64,000 bases of DNA from Flavobacterium tiangeerense (GCF_007830355.1 NZ_VLKO01000005.1:186001-250000); one strand, 5' to 3'. Shown: positions 34,503-43,657, counted from the first letter of the stretch. Numbers and translations are program-made. The notes: generated by a model from the sequence alone, not told the origin.

Positions 34503-36161
34503 ATGTGGAAAAGTCACCCTAAAGCATTGCCTTACTTATTTTTATCTGAAATGTGGGAACGTTTTGGTTATTATTTAATGATCGGAATTTTTACCTTATA
34601 TCTCAAAGATGTTGAGGCTGGATTTGCCATGACTGAGAAAGAAGCTTCTGATTTGTATGGAACTTTCATTGCCTTGGTGTTTTTAACTCCGTTCATTGGA
34701 GGATTAATTGCAGATAGGTATCTTGGATATAAGAAATCAATCGTAATTGGCGGATTGATGATGGGTGCAGGTTATCTCATGATGGGAATTCACAGTTTGC
34801 CGATGTTGTATTTTGCCATGACTTTGGTAATTGTAGGAAACGGATTTTTCAAACCTAATATTTCAACACTGTTAGGTAATTTCTACAATGACGAACAGTA
34901 TAAAGATAAGAAAGATGAAGGGTACAATATTTTCTATATGGGAATTAATGTAGGTGCTTTTATTTGTAACTTCTTTGGTGCTGCTCTTAAAATTGTTTTC
35001 GGTTGGCAAGAGGCTTTTATGGCCGCTGGTGTAGGAATGTTTATTGGTGTGATTGTATTTTTATTGGGAACCAAACATTACGGGGATAAAACAGATAAAA
35101 AAGGAGTGCAAGAAGGGGACATGCCTTTTTATAAAATTGTATTGTATATTTTAGTCCCATCAGTTGTTTTTGGAGTTATAGGTTGGTTTTTGAAAGGTGT
35201 TCAGTCAGAAATGAATGTTGATAGTTCTGTTTTTGGATCTGATAGTACTGATGCTTTTATATTTGCTTGTATTCCAATTGTATTTTTTTATGGAAGTTTA
35301 TATTTCAAAGCTAAAGTTGAAGACAAAAGACCAATCGGTGCGTTGCTTTCAATTTTTGCAGTAGTGATTTTATTTTGGGCAGTGTTTAAATTGAATGGTT
35401 CTGCACTAAATAATTGGGGTGATAAATATACTGATAGAGAATTAACAGGGACTTCACAACAAATTGGATCTAAACTAAACCTTACTGATACGCTAACTTT
35501 TAAAAAAGATTCAGTTGCATTGTACGATGCAGCATTTAGAATTCAGAAAAAAGATGGCGAAGTTACAAAGGTTGTAGATTATCCATTGTATTTTAGAAAT
35601 GTAGCGAAAGAGAAATTACCAAAAGAGGAAAGTCAAATATTTACATGGTCGGCAAATTTAAGTCAATCGATAAATCCAGGTTGGGTAATTATTTTAACAC
35701 CTTTGGTTGTTGCTTTTTTTACTTTTTTACGAAGCAGGAAAAAAGAACCATCTACTCCAACTAAAATTGCTTTTGGATTATTAATTTCAGCCTTATCCGT
35801 TTTAGTGATGGTCGCTGCTGTTCACATTGGAAACAATGGAGCCGAAAAAGTATCCGTTTGGTGGCTTGTTGCCAATTACGGAATTATAACCATTGGAGAA
35901 TTATTTCTCAGCCCGATGGGATTGTCAATTGTATCTAAATTGTCTCCTAAAAATATCACTGCTTTAATGATGGGTGGATGGTTTTTATCAACGTCTATTG
36001 GAAATAAATTGTCTGGAGTTCTGGCAAGTATGTGGGATCAATATGACGATAAGGCCAATTTCTTTTGGGTGAATTTTGCTTTACTTATGTTTGCTACACT
36101 TTTAATGTTTGCTTTAGTTAAAAATTTAAACAAAGTAATGAAAGACCACGGAATTAATTAA
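34503..36161 (+). CDS. POT/PTR-family transporter, paralogue 2, divergent in helix 7
   Basis: A 552-residue POT transporter with SEMWERFGYYLMIG in helix 1, GNGFFKPNISTLLG in helix 4 and LSPMGLSIVSKLSP in helix 10. It differs from its neighbours in helix 7: where paralogues 1 and 3 have FEQ, it has FKLNGSALNNW, so Lys296 replaces the conserved Glu. A hydrophilic stretch of about 70 residues (about 310-385) after this helix, before WSANLSQSINPGW, is also absent from the neighbours. The next gene follows after 3 bases. Substrate or coupling may be altered; this is inference. Confidence 0.9.
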   Translation: MWKSHPKALPYLFLSEMWERFGYYLMIGIFTLYLKDVEAGFAMTEKEASDLYGTFIALVFLTPFIGGLIADRYLGYKKSIVIGGLMMGAGYLMMGIHSLPMLYFAMTLVIVGNGFFKPNISTLLGNFYNDEQYKDKKDEGYNIFYMGINVGAFICNFFGAALKIVFGWQEAFMAAGVGMFIGVIVFLLGTKHYGDKTDKKGVQEGDMPFYKIVLYILVPSVVFGVIGWFLKGVQSEMNVDSSVFGSDSTDAFIFACIPIVFFYGSLYFKAKVEDKRPIGALLSIFAVVILFWAVFKLNGSALNNWGDKYTDRELTGTSQQIGSKLNLTDTLTFKKDSVALYDAAFRIQKKDGEVTKVVDYPLYFRNVAKEKLPKEESQIFTWSANLSQSINPGWVIILTPLVVAFFTFLRSRKKEPSTPTKIAFGLLISALSVLVMVAAVHIGNNGAEKVSVWWLVANYGIITIGELFLSPMGLSIVSKLSPKNITALMMGGWFLSTSIGNKLSGVLASMWDQYDDKANFFWVNFALLMFATLLMFALVKNLNKVMKDHGIN

Positions 36162-36164
36162 GGT

Positions 36165-37676
36165 ATGGAAATCAATCAATCATTAGAAGAAATTCAAAAT
36201 TTCAAAGGAAAGTATCCAAAACAATTGTGGTATTTGTTTTTTAGCGAAATGTGGGAACGTTTTTGTTTCTATGGTATGCGAGGTATGCTCGTGGTTTTCA
36301 TGGTGAATCATTTGGCTATGAATGAAACGGTAGCTAACCTGCAATATGGTGCCACTCAGGCTTGGGTGTACGCCTTTACATTTATCGGAGGATTATTTGC
36401 TGACAAAATTTTAGGTTTAAGAAAGTCACTTTTTTGGGGTGGAATTTTAATGATTATAGGAAGTGTAATTCTAGCGGTTGATCCTAAGAATTTTTTCTTT
36501 ATTGGTTTGGGTTTTACAATTGTAGGAACAGGTTTTTTTAAACCAAACATCTCATCAATGGTGGGACAGTTATATAAAAATGACGATCCACGAAGAGATG
36601 CTGGTTTTTCATTCTTTTATATGGGTGTGAATCTAGGAGCATTAATTGGAGGTTATATTTGTATAGCTGTAGCTGAGGGTTCTATGTGGCAATCTTTAGT
36701 ACCGGAAAATTTAAGATGGAATGTTGGCTTCGGGTTTGCAGCAGTTGTTATGATTGTAAGTTTGCTAACCTTTACTCAAACTCAAAAAAGTTTAGGGCCA
36801 ATAGGACTTTCTCCCTTGATGGATATTGAAAAATCGAAGAAAAAAAGTCTTGAAATTGCAACCTATATTGGTTCACTTTGTATTATTCCAGTAATAATAA
36901 TCATGGTTGCAAATACCCAGTATACCGATTATTTTATGATTTTTATTGGTCCTGCCTCTATATTGTATTTGTTCTACGAAATGAAGAATTTTTCTTTGGC
37001 AGAAAATAAAAAGCTTTTAGCTGCTTTAGTGTTTATCATTTTCTCAATTTTCTTTTGGGCTTTTTTCGAGCAAAGTGGCGGTTCATTAAGCTTATTTGCT
37101 GCAAATAATTTGAACAATGATATTTTAGGAATTGAATTAAGTCCAAATGGAGTAAACAATGCAGCCAATTCGTTTTTTGTTATTGGTTTTGCAGCATTAG
37201 TGGGATTGGTTTGGTTATGGATGGCGAAAAGAAAGATCGAACCTAATACAGTTATTAAATTTGGTTTGGCATTTATATTTCTTGCAGGAGGTTTTTGGAT
37301 ATTTTATTACACTAAATTCTTTGCTGATTTAAACGGAAGAACCTCTTTAGGAGTTTTTACTTTTGGTTGGTTTATCATCACTTTTGGAGAATTGTGTTTA
37401 TCACCAATAGGAATGTCAGCAATGACTAAACTATCTCCACAAAAAACACAAGCGGTAATCATGGGGATGTGGTTTCTAGCTAGTGCGTATGGACAATATT
37501 TTGCTGGAATATTAGGGGCAAATATTGCAGAAGCATCTGAAAATGCATCCAACTTAGATAAACTTTACGTATATGCTGATGGGTATTACCAATTGGGGAT
37601 TTATGCTTTAATTGCAGGGTTAGTTTTGATTTTAAGTTCGCCATTCATTAAAAAATTAATGCAGGAAGTAAAGTAA
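36165..37676 (+). CDS. POT/PTR-family proton:peptide symporter, paralogue 3
   Basis: A 503-residue POT transporter, the shortest of the three. It has SEMWERFCFYGMRGM in helix 1, GTGFFKPNISSMVGQ in helix 4, FFWAFFEQSGGSLS with Glu302 in helix 7, and LSPIGMSAMTKLSP in helix 10. It starts 3 bases after paralogue 2 and is surely co-transcribed with it. It closes the peptide-uptake cluster headed by dipeptidyl-peptidase IV. Confidence 0.93.
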   Translation: MEINQSLEEIQNFKGKYPKQLWYLFFSEMWERFCFYGMRGMLVVFMVNHLAMNETVANLQYGATQAWVYAFTFIGGLFADKILGLRKSLFWGGILMIIGSVILAVDPKNFFFIGLGFTIVGTGFFKPNISSMVGQLYKNDDPRRDAGFSFFYMGVNLGALIGGYICIAVAEGSMWQSLVPENLRWNVGFGFAAVVMIVSLLTFTQTQKSLGPIGLSPLMDIEKSKKKSLEIATYIGSLCIIPVIIIMVANTQYTDYFMIFIGPASILYLFYEMKNFSLAENKKLLAALVFIIFSIFFWAFFEQSGGSLSLFAANNLNNDILGIELSPNGVNNAANSFFVIGFAALVGLVWLWMAKRKIEPNTVIKFGLAFIFLAGGFWIFYYTKFFADLNGRTSLGVFTFGWFIITFGELCLSPIGMSAMTKLSPQKTQAVIMGMWFLASAYGQYFAGILGANIAEASENASNLDKLYVYADGYYQLGIYALIAGLVLILSSPFIKKLMQEVK

Positions 37677-37704
37677 CGACTCCTTTTTTGGTACTATTTT
37701 TGAA

Positions 37705-37712
37705 TATATTTG
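37705..37712 (+). promoter_or_regulatory. -7 box for the thioredoxin-like gene
   Basis: TATATTTG matches the consensus exactly and lies 16 bases before ATG 37729. The nearest TTG upstream is only about 14 bases away, so the -33 element is unclear. Confidence 0.5.
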
Positions 37713-37728
37713 TAAAAATTAAAACACA

Positions 37729-38187
37729 ATGAAAAAAAATATAATTACGCTATTACTAATAACTTTTTCAGTTGCTACACAAGCACAAGAGTTGGTTTGG
37801 GAAACTAATATTAACAAGGCAATGGAAGTTTCGACCAAAACTAAAAAACCGATGTTGTTGTTTTTTACAGGAAGTGACTGGTGTGGTTGGTGTATCAGAT
37901 TGCAAAAAGAAGTGCTAAAAACACCTGAATTTGCAAAATGGGCAAATGATAATGTAGTATTGGTTGAACTTGATTTCCCTAGAAAATCTACCCAAACAGA
38001 GGAAATTAAAAAGCAGAATAGTGAATTGCAAATGGCTTTTGGTATACAAGGTTTTCCAACGGTACATTTTGTAAATGCTAAAACAGTTGATGGTAAGGTC
38101 AATTTTGAGGGTTTAGGCAGTACGGGATATGTTGCCGGAGGACCAGCAGCCTGGTTAACAGAAGCTAATAAGCTTTTAAAAAAGTAA
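37729..38187 (+). CDS. Exported thioredoxin-family protein with WCGWC active site
   Basis: A 152-residue protein with a signal peptide ending near TQAQE (about residue 20). The thioredoxin fold carries FFTGSDWCGWCIRLQ (about residues 45-59) with the redox pair Cys-Gly-Trp-Cys, and the cis-Pro region GIQGFPTVHFV (about 105-115). It is probably a periplasmic thiol reductase or isomerase. A paralogue without cysteines lies 111 bases downstream. It belongs to the Thioredoxin_7 type group, to judge by WCGWC and length. Confidence 0.88.
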   Translation: MKKNIITLLLITFSVATQAQELVWETNINKAMEVSTKTKKPMLLFFTGSDWCGWCIRLQKEVLKTPEFAKWANDNVVLVELDFPRKSTQTEEIKKQNSELQMAFGIQGFPTVHFVNAKTVDGKVNFEGLGSTGYVAGGPAAWLTEANKLLKK

Positions 38188-38298
38188 TTCGGTAAGATTT
38201 TGTTGTTTTATAAAGATTAATTGAACATAAATATTCATTTTATTGTTGATTATTCTGTTTTTTTGTTATTTTTATAAAAACTTTTTAAGACCTAACTT

Positions 38299-38754
38299 AT
38301 GATTAAGAATTTACTTTTTGTGTTTATACTATCGTATAGCTTTAATATGAATGCCCAATCCTTGAATTGGTTAACAGATGTAAATGCTGCTATTGAAATT
38401 AGTAATAAAGAAAATAAGCCTTTATTACTTTTATTTGCAGATAAAAATGCTTCAAATACCCTTTTGTATTCTCAAGTTTTAAATACACTTGATTTTGCTT
38501 TATGGTCTAGGGATAACGTTGTAATTGTTAAAATTGATCTTACCCAAGAAGACGGAAATGAGTATATTGATCGCAACTTAAACTTGAAAAAAGCTTTTGG
38601 TGTGGATGTTAATCCCTCAATATGTTTTGCTAGAGCGAGTTCAAGAAAAGGTAAAATTAATTATCAGTTAATAGGTAAAATGGCTTATAAACAAGGAGGT
38701 GTTAAATCTTGGCTATCCGATGTAAAAGTACTATTAACAGAAACGTCAGAATAG
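38299..38754 (+). CDS. Exported thioredoxin-like protein lacking the active-site cysteines
   Basis: A 151-residue paralogue of the preceding gene: the leader ends near MNAQS, and LNWLTDVNAAIEISNKENKP matches LVWETNINKAMEVSTKTKKP in its neighbour. At the active site FADKNASNTLLYSQVL stands where GSDWCGWCIRLQKEVL is found next door, so both cysteines are gone. The cis-Pro segment is also changed (GVDVNPSICF). The frame is intact and codon use is normal, so it is not simply decayed. A non-redox binding or chaperone role is possible. Confidence 0.85.
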   Translation: MIKNLLFVFILSYSFNMNAQSLNWLTDVNAAIEISNKENKPLLLLFADKNASNTLLYSQVLNTLDFALWSRDNVVIVKIDLTQEDGNEYIDRNLNLKKAFGVDVNPSICFARASSRKGKINYQLIGKMAYKQGGVKSWLSDVKVLLTETSE

Positions 38755-38764
38755 TTTTTTAAAT

Positions 38765-40801
38765 TTACTTAAGCATATAAAATCCCTTTTCACGAGTCAT
38801 GTGAAAAGGGATTTTCTGTTTATCACAACTCTTTTTCCAGGTTTGCTGTATGGACCTAAAGTTCGATCCATCTGCTACAACCATTTTGGGTTTTAACTCC
38901 ATTAATACACGATCTAAATTAACTTTAGTTGATTGTGTTAATAGTAGAACATCGGGATTTATATTTGGGATAAGTTGTTTCGCGCTGTCTAATACAAAAA
39001 TTCTTTTTCCCTTGTAATAGATGAAGTTTTTTAAAGACTGTTTTCGTTTTATAATACCATTAGTGCTCAGTAAGTATGTGTTTAAGTTACTTTTTGCTTT
39101 GTTTTCTTTTGTAGTGATAGTGCTGCAATATACCTTGCAATGAATTCCATGTTTTACAGTAATTAACGTCTCTTTTGGTAAATGAAAAACAATCAATTCA
39201 CTAATGTTTGAGTCTTGCCAGTTCATGTAGATACATCCAGCTTGCATTACTATAATTGAGGTCAATACTCCAACTAATTTATTGAAATTTGGTTTTTTAA
39301 TCCAAAGCACCATACAAATTATAGATATATAAGCACTAACTAACATGAAAAAGTGGAAAGGTATATCTCTAATGATAAACTGTTCAAAGGAGGCAATACT
39401 ATGAATGATTTTATTTAGAAAATAGATACTCCATTCAAATAATTGAGATAAAAATTGTGGTGCATCATATACAGCAGCGCAAAGCATTACGAGTACCCCA
39501 AAAACCATTATCACACCTAATAAAGGTATTACTATTATATTGGTAATAAAAAAGAGTCCAGGAAATTGATGAAAATAATAAATGCTTAATGAAAGGGTAC
39601 CAATTTGTGCTGCAAATGATACGGTTAAAATATCCCAAAAATATTTTGTTAATTTATTTTTGGGTTGGTATAGTAGGCTTAACATTGGCTGTAGCCAAAT
39701 TATAAAAAAGAGCGCTAAATAGCTTAATTGAAATCCTACGTCAAATAGAAATGAAGGTTCAATAAGTAGAATTATTAGAATGGAAACGATTAAGGTATGA
39801 TATATGTTTACGCTGCGCCTAAGATGATTTCCAATTGCAATAAAAGAGAACATAGTCACAGAACGTACCACTGATGGTGCTAGTCCAGCAAGTATACCAA
39901 ATAAAATAAGTGATGTTAGTATAATAAATAGTTTTATCCACGAACCTTTTTTATTGTTTGGTATAGGTTTTAAAACCAATGTCATAAACATTAGTATGAA
40001 ACCTATATGAAGTCCTGAAACGGATAAAATATGTACAGCACCTGCATATTGATAGTCTTTAATAATAGTAGGCGAGATTTCTTGTTGCTGCCCAAGTATA
40101 AGTGCCATGGCAACTTGAAGTTCTTCATCGTTAAAATTATGATGTTGTAAGTTTTTTAAAATGCGTGTTCTTAATGCATCCGAGTAATACCAAAGATCTT
40201 TTTTTAATTGTTTTGCAATTTTTATTTCGTCACTTGACGTGTACATTTGGCCATAAATATGTTTGTTTTCTAAATACTTTCCATAATCAAATTGATAAGG
40301 ATTTTTGGGTGAAGTATTGCGATGTAATGAGGTTTTTAACTGCAGTAAGCTCCCGACTTCTAAGGCATTTTCGATACTATCATTATTGATGTTCAGTACT
40401 ATTTTACCTGATTTATTTTCATTATTAATGTGGGTAATTATTGCCACATATCGATCACTAAATGAAGTTTTTTTTAATTTTTCTCTAATGATTAGTGTAT
40501 AAGTTTTTTCTTGTTCGAATACATTTTTAACTTGTAAGTAGTGACTCTCCCTGAAACTATCAGAATGTATGCGTTGCGTTGAAACTCCAATTAATCCTGC
40601 TAAAAACAATATAATTATCCCAAATAATGGTGCTGCTTTTTTATTTTTTTTGAGAAAAAAGTATTGTGCTCCTATTCCAATAAGTGAAAGTAGTATAGCT
40701 ACAAAAATATATTTTGTGGGTAAAAAAATATAATGAGACAAAATAAGTCCTATTATAAAACTAATTGTAACTTTTATCAGTGGGAAATGCAGCACTTTCA
40801 T
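38765..40801 (-). CDS. comEC: ComEC/Rec2-family DNA uptake channel
   Basis: About 678 residues from the ATG at 40799-40801 (MKVLHFPLIKV). N-terminal helices precede the ComEC N-terminal OB-like region (about 100-200). The competence domain follows (VHILSVSGLHIGFILMFMTL about 256-275, LAGLAPSVVRSVTMFSF about 300-316) with many membrane helices. The C-terminal 150 residues sit where a metallo-beta-lactamase-like domain is found in longer ComEC proteins, but no HxHxDH metal motif is present. The family moves single-stranded DNA across the inner membrane in natural transformation. Confidence 0.9.
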   Translation of the reverse strand: MKVLHFPLIKVTISFIIGLILSHYIFLPTKYIFVAILLSLIGIGAQYFFLKKNKKAAPLFGIIILFLAGLIGVSTQRIHSDSFRESHYLQVKNVFEQEKTYTLIIREKLKKTSFSDRYVAIITHINNENKSGKIVLNINNDSIENALEVGSLLQLKTSLHRNTSPKNPYQFDYGKYLENKHIYGQMYTSSDEIKIAKQLKKDLWYYSDALRTRILKNLQHHNFNDEELQVAMALILGQQQEISPTIIKDYQYAGAVHILSVSGLHIGFILMFMTLVLKPIPNNKKGSWIKLFIILTSLILFGILAGLAPSVVRSVTMFSFIAIGNHLRRSVNIYHTLIVSILIILLIEPSFLFDVGFQLSYLALFFIIWLQPMLSLLYQPKNKLTKYFWDILTVSFAAQIGTLSLSIYYFHQFPGLFFITNIIVIPLLGVIMVFGVLVMLCAAVYDAPQFLSQLFEWSIYFLNKIIHSIASFEQFIIRDIPFHFFMLVSAYISIICMVLWIKKPNFNKLVGVLTSIIVMQAGCIYMNWQDSNISELIVFHLPKETLITVKHGIHCKVYCSTITTKENKAKSNLNTYLLSTNGIIKRKQSLKNFIYYKGKRIFVLDSAKQLIPNINPDVLLLTQSTKVNLDRVLMELKPKMVVADGSNFRSIQQTWKKSCDKQKIPFHMTREKGFYMLK
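38779..38815 (+). terminator. Terminator for the cysteine-less thioredoxin gene, embedded in the comEC 3' end
   Basis: AAAATCCCTTTTCAC (38779-38793) and GTGAAAAGGGATTTT (38801-38815) are a perfect 15-base inverted repeat with a 7-base loop. It lies 24 bases after the plus-strand stop and wholly inside the last codons of comEC on the other strand. Confidence 0.7.
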
Positions 40802-40861
40802 AACTCTAAAGTACACATTTTAAATAAGTAAGAACTATTTTTTAGTAAGAAAATTGTAAAA

Positions 40862-41434
40862 TTAAAAAAGTCTATTGGCTTGAACAAAATTCTTTTTATA
40901 GTATGGCTCCTTGGTAGATGATACAATTACACCTTTTGAAGTAGAGGAGTGAATAAATTTTATTTCCTCATCATAGGTGTCAATTACAATGCCCACGTGA
41001 TCTATTGAATTATTTTTGCTGTTAGAAAAAAATACTAAATCCCCTTTTTTGACTTTGTCTTTTTTTACATTAATTACTAGTCCAGTTTTGGACAATTGTA
41101 GAGAATTATGTGGCAAAATAATATCTTGCTGTTTAAATATGGTAATAATTAATCCAGAGCAGTCAAATCCTTTTGAACTAGTTCCTCCATATTTGTATGG
41201 AGCTCCAAGCTCTTTTGAGGCATTTTCTATTACTGATTGAAGTGTTTTTTCTATCTTTTTTTTATCTGATGTAGGTTTTATTTCTTTGTAGTCACTTTTG
41301 TTTGCCGTTGAAATATAATTTCTAGGTGCACAACTGTAACCCAAAATCACAATAACAGCAACTGTTATACTGCGTCGAAGTACTTGTTTTATTGGTATGT
41401 ACGAAGTTTTAAAATTCAATTTAAAATAAATCAT
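40862..41434 (-). CDS. NlpC/P60 (C40) cell-wall peptidase, lipoprotein
   Basis: A 190-residue protein with a basic N-terminus, a hydrophobic stretch and lipobox ILGYSC (Cys about 35). The C40 catalytic residues are Cys in SSKGFDCSGLI (about 116), His in IDHVGIVID (about 166) and a later polar residue in KFIHSSTSKG. The enzymes cleave gamma-D-glutamyl-diaminopimelate bonds in peptidoglycan stems. Its start overlaps the lpxB stop by 14 bases, so the two are coupled. Confidence 0.88.
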   Translation of the reverse strand: MIYFKLNFKTSYIPIKQVLRRSITVAVIVILGYSCAPRNYISTANKSDYKEIKPTSDKKKIEKTLQSVIENASKELGAPYKYGGTSSKGFDCSGLIITIFKQQDIILPHNSLQLSKTGLVINVKKDKVKKGDLVFFSNSKNNSIDHVGIVIDTYDEEIKFIHSSTSKGVIVSSTKEPYYKKNFVQANRLF

Positions 41435-42533
41435 TTACAATTAAAGCTGCTGTTTTTTCACTGGCACCACGACCACCTAATTTGTTTTCAAGAAGTATGT
41501 ATTTTTCTAAAATAGTATTGCGTTTTTCGGTTTTCAAGATTTTGTACAACTCTTCTTTGATGCGTTTGGAATTGCATTCATCTTGAATGAGTTCTGTAAC
41601 TACCTCTTCGTCCATAATGAGGTTGACTAATGAAATGTATTTTAATGTTATGATTCTTTTTGCAATTTGATAAGATATCCAGTTGCCTTTATAGCATACT
41701 ACTTCTGGTACTTTAAATAAAGCCGTTTCAAGTGTAGCCGTGCCTGAGGTTACTAAAGCGGCTGTTGCATTTTGTAATAATTCATAGGTTTTATTTGCTA
41801 CAAACTGTATGTTACTTTGTGTAATAAATGGGGTGTAAAAAGAGAATTCCTGACTTGGAGCCCCAGCAATTACAAATTGATATTCAGGAAAATCATTAGA
41901 AACACTCAGCATTATTTGCAGCATTTTTGTAATTTCTTGTTTTCTACTCCCAGGAAGTATTGCTATGATCGGTTTATCGCTTAGGTTGTTTTCTTTTCTA
42001 AAATCTATTTCAGTAACATTCGATTTGTTGTGTATGGCATCTATTAGGGGATGTCCCACGAAATCAACAGGGTATTGGTGTTTTTCTTCGTAGAATTTTT
42101 TCTCAAAAGGTAATATAACATACATCTTATCAATGTCTCTTTTGATATCGGTAATTCTGCTTTCTTTCCAAGCCCATATTTGAGGAGAAATATAGTAATG
42201 TGTTTTGATTCCTAGTTTTTTAGCCCACTTTGCAATTCGGAGATTAAATCCAGGGTAATCTATAAAAATCAACACATCAGGTTGGAATTCCTGAATGTCC
42301 TTTTTACAAATGTTTATGTTGTTTAAAATCGTTTTTAAATTGAAGACTACCTCAATAAAACCCATAAATGCAAGCTCACGATAGTGTTTTACTAAGGTGC
42401 CACCTACATTCTCCATTAAATCACCTCCCCAAAAACGAATTTCTGCATGTGGGTCTTTTTTGAAAAGCTCTTTCATTAAGTTTGAGCCGTGTAAATCGCC
42501 AGAGGCTTCACCTGCAATTATGTAATATTTCAT
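41421..42533 (-). CDS. lpxB: Lipid-A-disaccharide synthase
   Basis: A 370-residue glycosyltransferase (GT19) at the inner membrane that joins UDP-2,3-diacylglucosamine and lipid X. Landmarks are the N-terminal YIIAGEASGDLHGSNLM, LIFIDYPGFNLRIAKWAKK (about 90-108), YYISPQIWAWKESR (about 113-126), AILPGSRKQEI (about 192-202) and LVTSGTATLETALFKVPEVV. Length is typical. It lies between surE/small gene and the C40 peptidase, so this stretch is an envelope operon. Confidence 0.95.
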   Translation of the reverse strand: MKYYIIAGEASGDLHGSNLMKELFKKDPHAEIRFWGGDLMENVGGTLVKHYRELAFMGFIEVVFNLKTILNNINICKKDIQEFQPDVLIFIDYPGFNLRIAKWAKKLGIKTHYYISPQIWAWKESRITDIKRDIDKMYVILPFEKKFYEEKHQYPVDFVGHPLIDAIHNKSNVTEIDFRKENNLSDKPIIAILPGSRKQEITKMLQIMLSVSNDFPEYQFVIAGAPSQEFSFYTPFITQSNIQFVANKTYELLQNATAALVTSGTATLETALFKVPEVVCYKGNWISYQIAKRIITLKYISLVNLIMDEEVVTELIQDECNSKRIKEELYKILKTEKRNTILEKYILLENKLGGRGASEKTAALIVNDLF

Positions 42534-42570
42534 GGTTGTAAAAGCTAAATTTAAAAAACGAATTCTGTAT

Positions 42571-42843
42571 TTATATTACTAAGGTTAAAATGGCTAAAGT
42601 AATTACTGAAAACACAATTCCCTGCGCGATTTTTTCTCTGTTTAATTTTAGAGCTACCCCAAATGCTCCTAGCGTTAATACACAGCCTAATGTGATTATT
42701 TTTCCAAGATTCCCTTGAGATTTTAAGATCTGAATGCCCGCGATAAATTGGTAATCTGTAAAAAAATAAATAAAAATAAAACTGCCTAAACTGGTAGTCA
42801 AAAGTCCTATTATAAATCCTATAAGTATGTCTCTACTATTCAT
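42571..42843 (-). CDS. Small three-helix membrane protein of unknown function
   Basis: About 90 residues from the ATG at 42841-42843 (MNSRDILIGFIIGLLT). This start overlaps the surE stop by 8 bases and is better placed than the ATG 33 bases upstream. Three hydrophobic segments are visible (about 6-28, 43-60 and 68-89). It is between surE and lpxB in the same orientation; 37 bases separate it from lpxB. I do not recognise a family with confidence. Confidence 0.65.
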   Translation of the reverse strand: MNSRDILIGFIIGLLTTSLGSFIFIYFFTDYQFIAGIQILKSQGNLGKIITLGCVLTLGAFGVALKLNREKIAQGIVFSVITLAILTLVI

Positions 42844-43615
42844 TCCATGTAAAGGTGTTAAGTTGTTGAATGGCATGATGCGCTGTTAAATCAAATTGTA
42901 CAGGTACTACTGATATGTATCCGTTTTTTAATGCCCACTCATCAGTATCTTCTCCATGATCTTGATTAACAAATTCTCCTGCAAGCCAGTAATAATCTCT
43001 ACCCTGAGGTGTTTTGCGTTTGTCAAATTTTTCTACCCAAATGGCTTTTGCTTGTCGGCATACTCGTATTCCTTTTATGTTTTCTTCTTGTAGTTTTGGA
43101 AAATTAACATTCAGTAATACACCTTCGGGTAAGCCATTTTCAAGAACTTGTAGCGCAATCTTACGAATAAAGGTTTTGATGGCATCAAAATTTGCATTCC
43201 AATCATAATCCAAAAGAGAAAATCCTATAGCGGGTATACCTTCAATTCCCGCCTCCATGGCAGCACTCATGGTGCCTGAGTAGATAACATTGATGGAAGA
43301 ATTTGAACCATGATTTACTCCAGATACGCAAAGATCTGGTTTTCTTTCTAAGATTTCATTTACGGCAAGTTTAACACAATCTACTGGAGTTCCAGAACAA
43401 CTGTATTCTAAAAAGGGGTCGGTATCTTTGGATATTTTATTTAGGTATAAAGTGCTGTTTATGGTAATGGCATGTCCCATAGCACTTTGAGGTTTATCTG
43501 GTGCAACAACAACAATTTCGCCAATTTCTTGCATTACAGCTATTAAAGCTCTCAACCCAGGTGCCGAAATGCCATCGTCGTTTGTAATAAGTATTAGTGG
43601 CTTGTTTTTTTTCAT
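42836..43615 (-). CDS. surE: 5'/3'-nucleotidase SurE
   Basis: A 259-residue metal-dependent phosphatase acting on nucleoside monophosphates. It starts with PLILITNDDGISAPGLRAL, whose Asp-Asp pair binds the metal, followed by VVVAPDKPQSAMGHAIT (Ser/Gly site) and LCVSGVNHGSNSS with the conserved Asn. TLY and SGT segments complete the active site. Length fits the family. It heads an operon with the small membrane protein, lpxB and the C40 peptidase. Confidence 0.95.
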   Translation of the reverse strand: MKKNKPLILITNDDGISAPGLRALIAVMQEIGEIVVVAPDKPQSAMGHAITINSTLYLNKISKDTDPFLEYSCSGTPVDCVKLAVNEILERKPDLCVSGVNHGSNSSINVIYSGTMSAAMEAGIEGIPAIGFSLLDYDWNANFDAIKTFIRKIALQVLENGLPEGVLLNVNFPKLQEENIKGIRVCRQAKAIWVEKFDKRKTPQGRDYYWLAGEFVNQDHGEDTDEWALKNGYISVVPVQFDLTAHHAIQQLNTFTWNE

Positions 43616-43657
43616 TTACTTAAAATTAAAAAAAAGAATATTAATTTATATTAATAA

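Noticed and set aside
37719..38102. Minus-strand frame of 127 codons
   Set aside because: Antisense to the WCGWC thioredoxin gene and without family features.
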